From Sphingobium algorifonticola (lineage in GTDB: Bacteria > Pseudomonadota > Alphaproteobacteria > Sphingomonadales > Sphingomonadaceae): DNA of 64,000 nt. Position numbers and translations under genes: made by a program. Positions 61,404-64,000 of the stretch are shown here, in pieces (position 1 is the stretch's first letter; each line of letters starts with the position of its first letter). Under the pieces are notes generated by a model. The model was given only the letters and a program-made list of their open reading frames with translations. It had not been told where the DNA came from and made no database searches. The stretch spans positions 100,964 to 164,963 of the forward strand of contig NZ_RZUL01000006.1 of the NCBI RefSeq assembly GCF_004005485.1. Direction: 5' to 3'.

Positions 61404-63851
61404 ATGTCCAACCTTTTCGATGTCACGCCTGCCTCCGAGCGCCGCGCCGCCACCCTCATTGTAGATCGCCTGCGCGCGGACGGCCCTCTTGGGCGCGGAG
61501 ACCTCAATGCGGCGATGTGTGAGGCTTTCGGCGGTTCCGACGCCGATGGCCGCTGGACCCAGCGCGACAGCTTCGAAATGCTCGAACATGCGCTCGCCCA
61601 TTATCTCCAGTTCGCTCCCTATCCGCTGCGCGTTCTGTCCGATGTAACTGCCGCCTGCGATCTGCTGGACCGCCTGCCGACCCAGACGGTGCGCAGCGAG
61701 GACCAGATCGAATGGCAGCAATTCTCGACGCCCATCGATCTCGCGGCTGTCGCCGTCCTGCTCGCCGATGTGCAGGACGACGATGTTATCCTCGAGCCCA
61801 GCGCCGGCAATGGGCTCCTCGTCGCGCAATGTCGTGGATATAGAGCGCTGCAGCTCAACGAATATGCGCCTGTGCGCCGGGCCCGCCTTGCCCATGTCTT
61901 TCCCGATGCCATCGTCACCGGCCATGACGGCGCGACGATCAATTCGACCCTCGCGGCAGCCGCGCGGCCGAGCCTCATTCTCATGAACCCGCCTTTTTCG
62001 CGGTCGGTCGGACTTGGCGCCGACAGCCATGCCGCTGTGCGCCATCTTCAGGCTGCCCTTCGGCGGCTGATGCCGGGCGGGCGGCTTGTCGCCATCATGC
62101 CCGACTGGTTCGGGCCCAATGCGCGCATGCGCGATCTTTTCGAGACGAGCCTGCGTGATGTCAGTGTAAGGACGTCCGTCCGCCTCGAAAAATGCTATGT
62201 CAAACATGGTACGTCCATCGCGGTCAGGCTCTTCGTCATCGACAAGGTGACCGGCGGAACGATGCCTGCGACGATCCAGCGCGCCTCGATCCGCGACTTG
62301 ATCGGGGTTATCGAGGTGCCTGAGCGGGGGGCAATCCGGGCACCTGCACCTGACCCCAAGCGCTCCACCACTCTCTCGCTGTTCCGCGCGGTCAAGAGCA
62401 GCAAACCGGCGCCGCGGCCATTCCACGCCCCCGCGCGCAATAATGTCCTGCCGGTTGCCTATCGCACGCTGGAGACGCCGGCGCCGCTGCTCGACCAGGT
62501 CGGAGTCTATCTCCCCTATCGTCCCAGCCGGATCGTCTTCGAGGCGGCCGGCGAACATCCCACCGCCCTTGTCGAATCCGTCGCCATGGGTTCGATCGCA
62601 GCGCCGGTGCCGGCCTATGTGCCGAACCTGCCCGAACGCACGGTAAGCGAACGCCTGCTGTCTGCTTCGCAGCTCGAAACCGTGGTCTATGCCGGCCACG
62701 CCTGGAGCCAGTTCCTCCCCGGGCGTTTCCGGCCTGCCAGGGAGGGCGTCGGGCTGGAGGAGGCCGAGGACGGCAAGGCCTATCGCAAGGGCTATTTCCT
62801 GGGCGACGGCACCGGGGCGGGCAAGGGCCGGCAGGTAGCGGCCTGCATCCTCGACAACTGGCTCGCTGGCCGGCGCCGCAATATCTGGGTCTCGAAGAAC
62901 GAGGCTCTGCTCGAGGATGCGCGCCGGGACTGGAATGCGCTCGGCGGTCTTGCGGCCGACATCCAGCCACTCGGCAACTGGAAGATCGACGAGCCGATCC
63001 GGCTCGAGCAGGGCGTATTGTTCGTCACCTATCCGACGCTGCGGTCTTCGCGGGGCGATGCCAGCCGTCTCCAGCAGATCATCGACTGGGCCGGGGAGGA
63101 TTTCGAAGGCGTCATCGGCTTCGACGAGGCTCATGAAATGGGCGGTGTCGCGGGCGGCGAAGGCGCGCTCGGCAAGAAGGAAGGGTCGCAGCAGGGGATC
63201 TGCGGCGTTCTGCTCCAGAATAATCTGCCCGGTGCCCGGGTGCTTTATGCCTCGGCGACCGGCGCATCGGACGTCAACAATCTCGCCTATGCGGTTCGCC
63301 TGGGACTCTGGGGACCGGAAACCGCCTTCGCCAATCGCGAGCAATTCATCAGCCAGATCCGCAAGGGCGGGATCGCCGCGATGGAACTGGTGGTGCGCGA
63401 CCTCAAGGCCCTGGGCCTCTACACCGCACGCGCGCTGAGCTTCGCTGGCGTCGAATATGACATCCTGCGCCACGAACTGACCTCCGCCCAGATCGCTGTC
63501 TACGACGCCTATGCCGATGCCTGGGCCATCATCCATCGCAACATGGAAATGGCGCTCGAACTGACGGCGGTGGTTGACCGGCTTGAGAACGCCACGCTCA
63601 ACAGCGGCGCCAAGGCGGCGGCCCGGTCGCGTTTCGAATCGACCAAGCAGCGCTTCTTCGGCCAGCTCCTTCTCTCGATGAAGCTGCCGACGGTGATCGC
63701 GGCGGTGAAGGATCATCTCGATGCGGGACAATCGGTGGTGCTGCAGCTCGTGACGACCGCGGAATCGATCCTTGATCGGCGGTTGGGGCAGCTCAGCCCC
63801 GACGAGCGCGCCGATCTCGAGATCGACCTCTCCCCACGCGAATATGTGTAA
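61404..63851 (+). CDS. Strawberry-notch-type methyltransferase/helicase, truncated
   Basis: About 815 residues of a plasmid-type strawberry-notch protein. The N-terminal half has a methyltransferase-like domain (VILEPSAGNGLLVAQ, then LILMNPPFSRSVG with the NPPF catalytic motif). The following SF2 helicase has Walker A GDGTGAGKGRQVAA (about residue 467), VLFVTYPTL, DEAH box GFDEAHEMGG (about residue 573) and the Ser-Ala-Thr motif YASATGA. Intact family members are usually about 1400 residues, with a C-terminal helicase lobe. Here the chain stops at 63851 inside a 24-bp palindrome, right after SPREYV. The second RecA lobe is missing, so this copy is probably inactive. Start 61404 follows GGAG; the frame from 61374 is not preferred. 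Confidence 0.85.
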   Translation: MSNLFDVTPASERRAATLIVDRLRADGPLGRGDLNAAMCEAFGGSDADGRWTQRDSFEMLEHALAHYLQFAPYPLRVLSDVTAACDLLDRLPTQTVRSEDQIEWQQFSTPIDLAAVAVLLADVQDDDVILEPSAGNGLLVAQCRGYRALQLNEYAPVRRARLAHVFPDAIVTGHDGATINSTLAAAARPSLILMNPPFSRSVGLGADSHAAVRHLQAALRRLMPGGRLVAIMPDWFGPNARMRDLFETSLRDVSVRTSVRLEKCYVKHGTSIAVRLFVIDKVTGGTMPATIQRASIRDLIGVIEVPERGAIRAPAPDPKRSTTLSLFRAVKSSKPAPRPFHAPARNNVLPVAYRTLETPAPLLDQVGVYLPYRPSRIVFEAAGEHPTALVESVAMGSIAAPVPAYVPNLPERTVSERLLSASQLETVVYAGHAWSQFLPGRFRPAREGVGLEEAEDGKAYRKGYFLGDGTGAGKGRQVAACILDNWLAGRRRNIWVSKNEALLEDARRDWNALGGLAADIQPLGNWKIDEPIRLEQGVLFVTYPTLRSSRGDASRLQQIIDWAGEDFEGVIGFDEAHEMGGVAGGEGALGKKEGSQQGICGVLLQNNLPGARVLYASATGASDVNNLAYAVRLGLWGPETAFANREQFISQIRKGGIAAMELVVRDLKALGLYTARALSFAGVEYDILRHELTSAQIAVYDAYADAWAIIHRNMEMALELTAVVDRLENATLNSGAKAAARSRFESTKQRFFGQLLLSMKLPTVIAAVKDHLDAGQSVVLQLVTTAESILDRRLGQLSPDERADLEIDLSPREYV

Positions 63852-63870
63852 TGTTGAGCTCAACATTACA
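63847..63870. repeat. Perfect 24-bp palindrome at the end of the truncated gene
   Basis: The 24 bases are exactly self-complementary (TGTAATGTTG, AGCT, CAACATTACA). They contain the premature TAA of the strawberry-notch gene (63849-63851) and, on the other strand, the TAA of a frame entering from the right (63866-63868). TGT..ACA ends suggest the edge of a mobile element; it could equally be a bidirectional terminator within such an element. Confidence 0.6.
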
Positions 63871-64000
63871 GGAATTCTTTGCAGTCGCAGTTTATGTCGA
63901 GCGTGGTGGCGGGAGGCGCAGGTTTCCTTCGGTTTTCCATGATTTCACTCCAGATAATTGCCTGACAAGGTTGAATGCTGGGGCCGTTAGGATTGTCGGC
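63866..64000 (-). CDS. Partial ORF entering from the right edge
   Basis: The minus-strand frame is open from the window edge and ends with IIWSEIMENRRKPAPPATTL, then DINCDCKEFL and a TAA inside the palindrome. Base composition is lower in GC than the neighbouring helicase gene. It may be the C-terminus of a protein encoded by an inserted element. Only 44 residues are visible and I do not recognise it. Confidence 0.35.
   Translation of the reverse strand, partial: ADNPNGPSIQPCQAIIWSEIMENRRKPAPPATTLDINCDCKEFL

Noticed and set aside
61233..63866. Long minus-strand frame (877 codons) opposite the strawberry-notch gene
   Set aside because: Composition is that of an antisense frame in GC-rich DNA; the plus strand has clear methyltransferase and helicase motifs.
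1..64000. tRNA, rRNA or intact insertion sequence
   Set aside because: No cloverleaf-like or rRNA-like stretch was seen and no transposase frame was found; only recombinase remnants and a possible element edge at 63.85 kb.

Overview
The window looks like part of a large sphingomonad (alphaproteobacterial) plasmid. The main evidence is a ParA-ParB-RepA(RPA-family) replication and partition module with iteron-type repeats downstream, a plasmid-type CHC2/Toprim protein, a truncated strawberry-notch helicase, and candidate promoters of the alphaproteobacterial EcfG general stress type (GGAAC, 16-nt spacer, cGTT). Coding is dense and GC-rich. No rRNA, tRNA, CRISPR array or intact transposase was found.

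Layout. 1-4.6 kb: 3' end of a large-subunit catalase, three transglutaminase-like genes, a small DUF1328 membrane protein and an N-formylglutamate amidohydrolase. 4.6-12.3 kb: replicon backbone (parA, parB, repA, an iteron-rich putative origin, an HTH plasmid protein, a Toprim protein). 12.3-16.3 kb: hybrid histidine kinase and NhaA antiporter. 16.6-20.2 kb: vWA / PP2C / kinase triad of the TerY-P (YegL-YegK-YegI) type. 20.2-25.4 kb, convergent with the triad: a minus-strand operon of TPR protein, nuclease-NACHT ATPase, two-TM protein and HExxH metalloprotein. 25.6-33.4 kb: single-domain response regulator, hemerythrin protein, an IetAS-type AAA ATPase/subtilase pair, an AbiE-type toxin-antitoxin pair and a CsbD-like protein. 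33.6-37.2 kb: oxidoreductase operon whose aldehyde dehydrogenase carries an in-frame amber codon. 38.4-50.2 kb: envelope and efflux block with secreted proteins and a lipoprotein, a TolC/RND/adaptor tripartite pump, an EF-hand protein, an OmpR/EnvZ-like pair and an RcnB-like protein. 50.3-58.5 kb: two decayed copies of one tyrosine recombinase, in the same orientation, flank a two-gene module: a 1613-residue nuclease-STAND ATPase and an HsdR_N-like nuclease with a C-terminal Cys/His cluster. 58.5-60.9 kb: truncated LysE fragment, SugE-like SMR pump, small coupled ORF, LysE/ArgO exporter and divergent ArgP-like regulator. 61.4-64 kb: strawberry-notch gene cut short at a 24-bp palindrome.

The best candidates for undescribed biology are the STAND-nuclease plus HsdR_N-like pair at 51.5-57.8 kb and the TPR/nuclease-NACHT/2TM/HExxH operon at 20.2-25.4 kb. 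Together with the TerY-P triad, IetAS and AbiE they suggest a plasmid-borne conflict or defence region. All domain assignments come from reading motifs by eye; no database search was possible.
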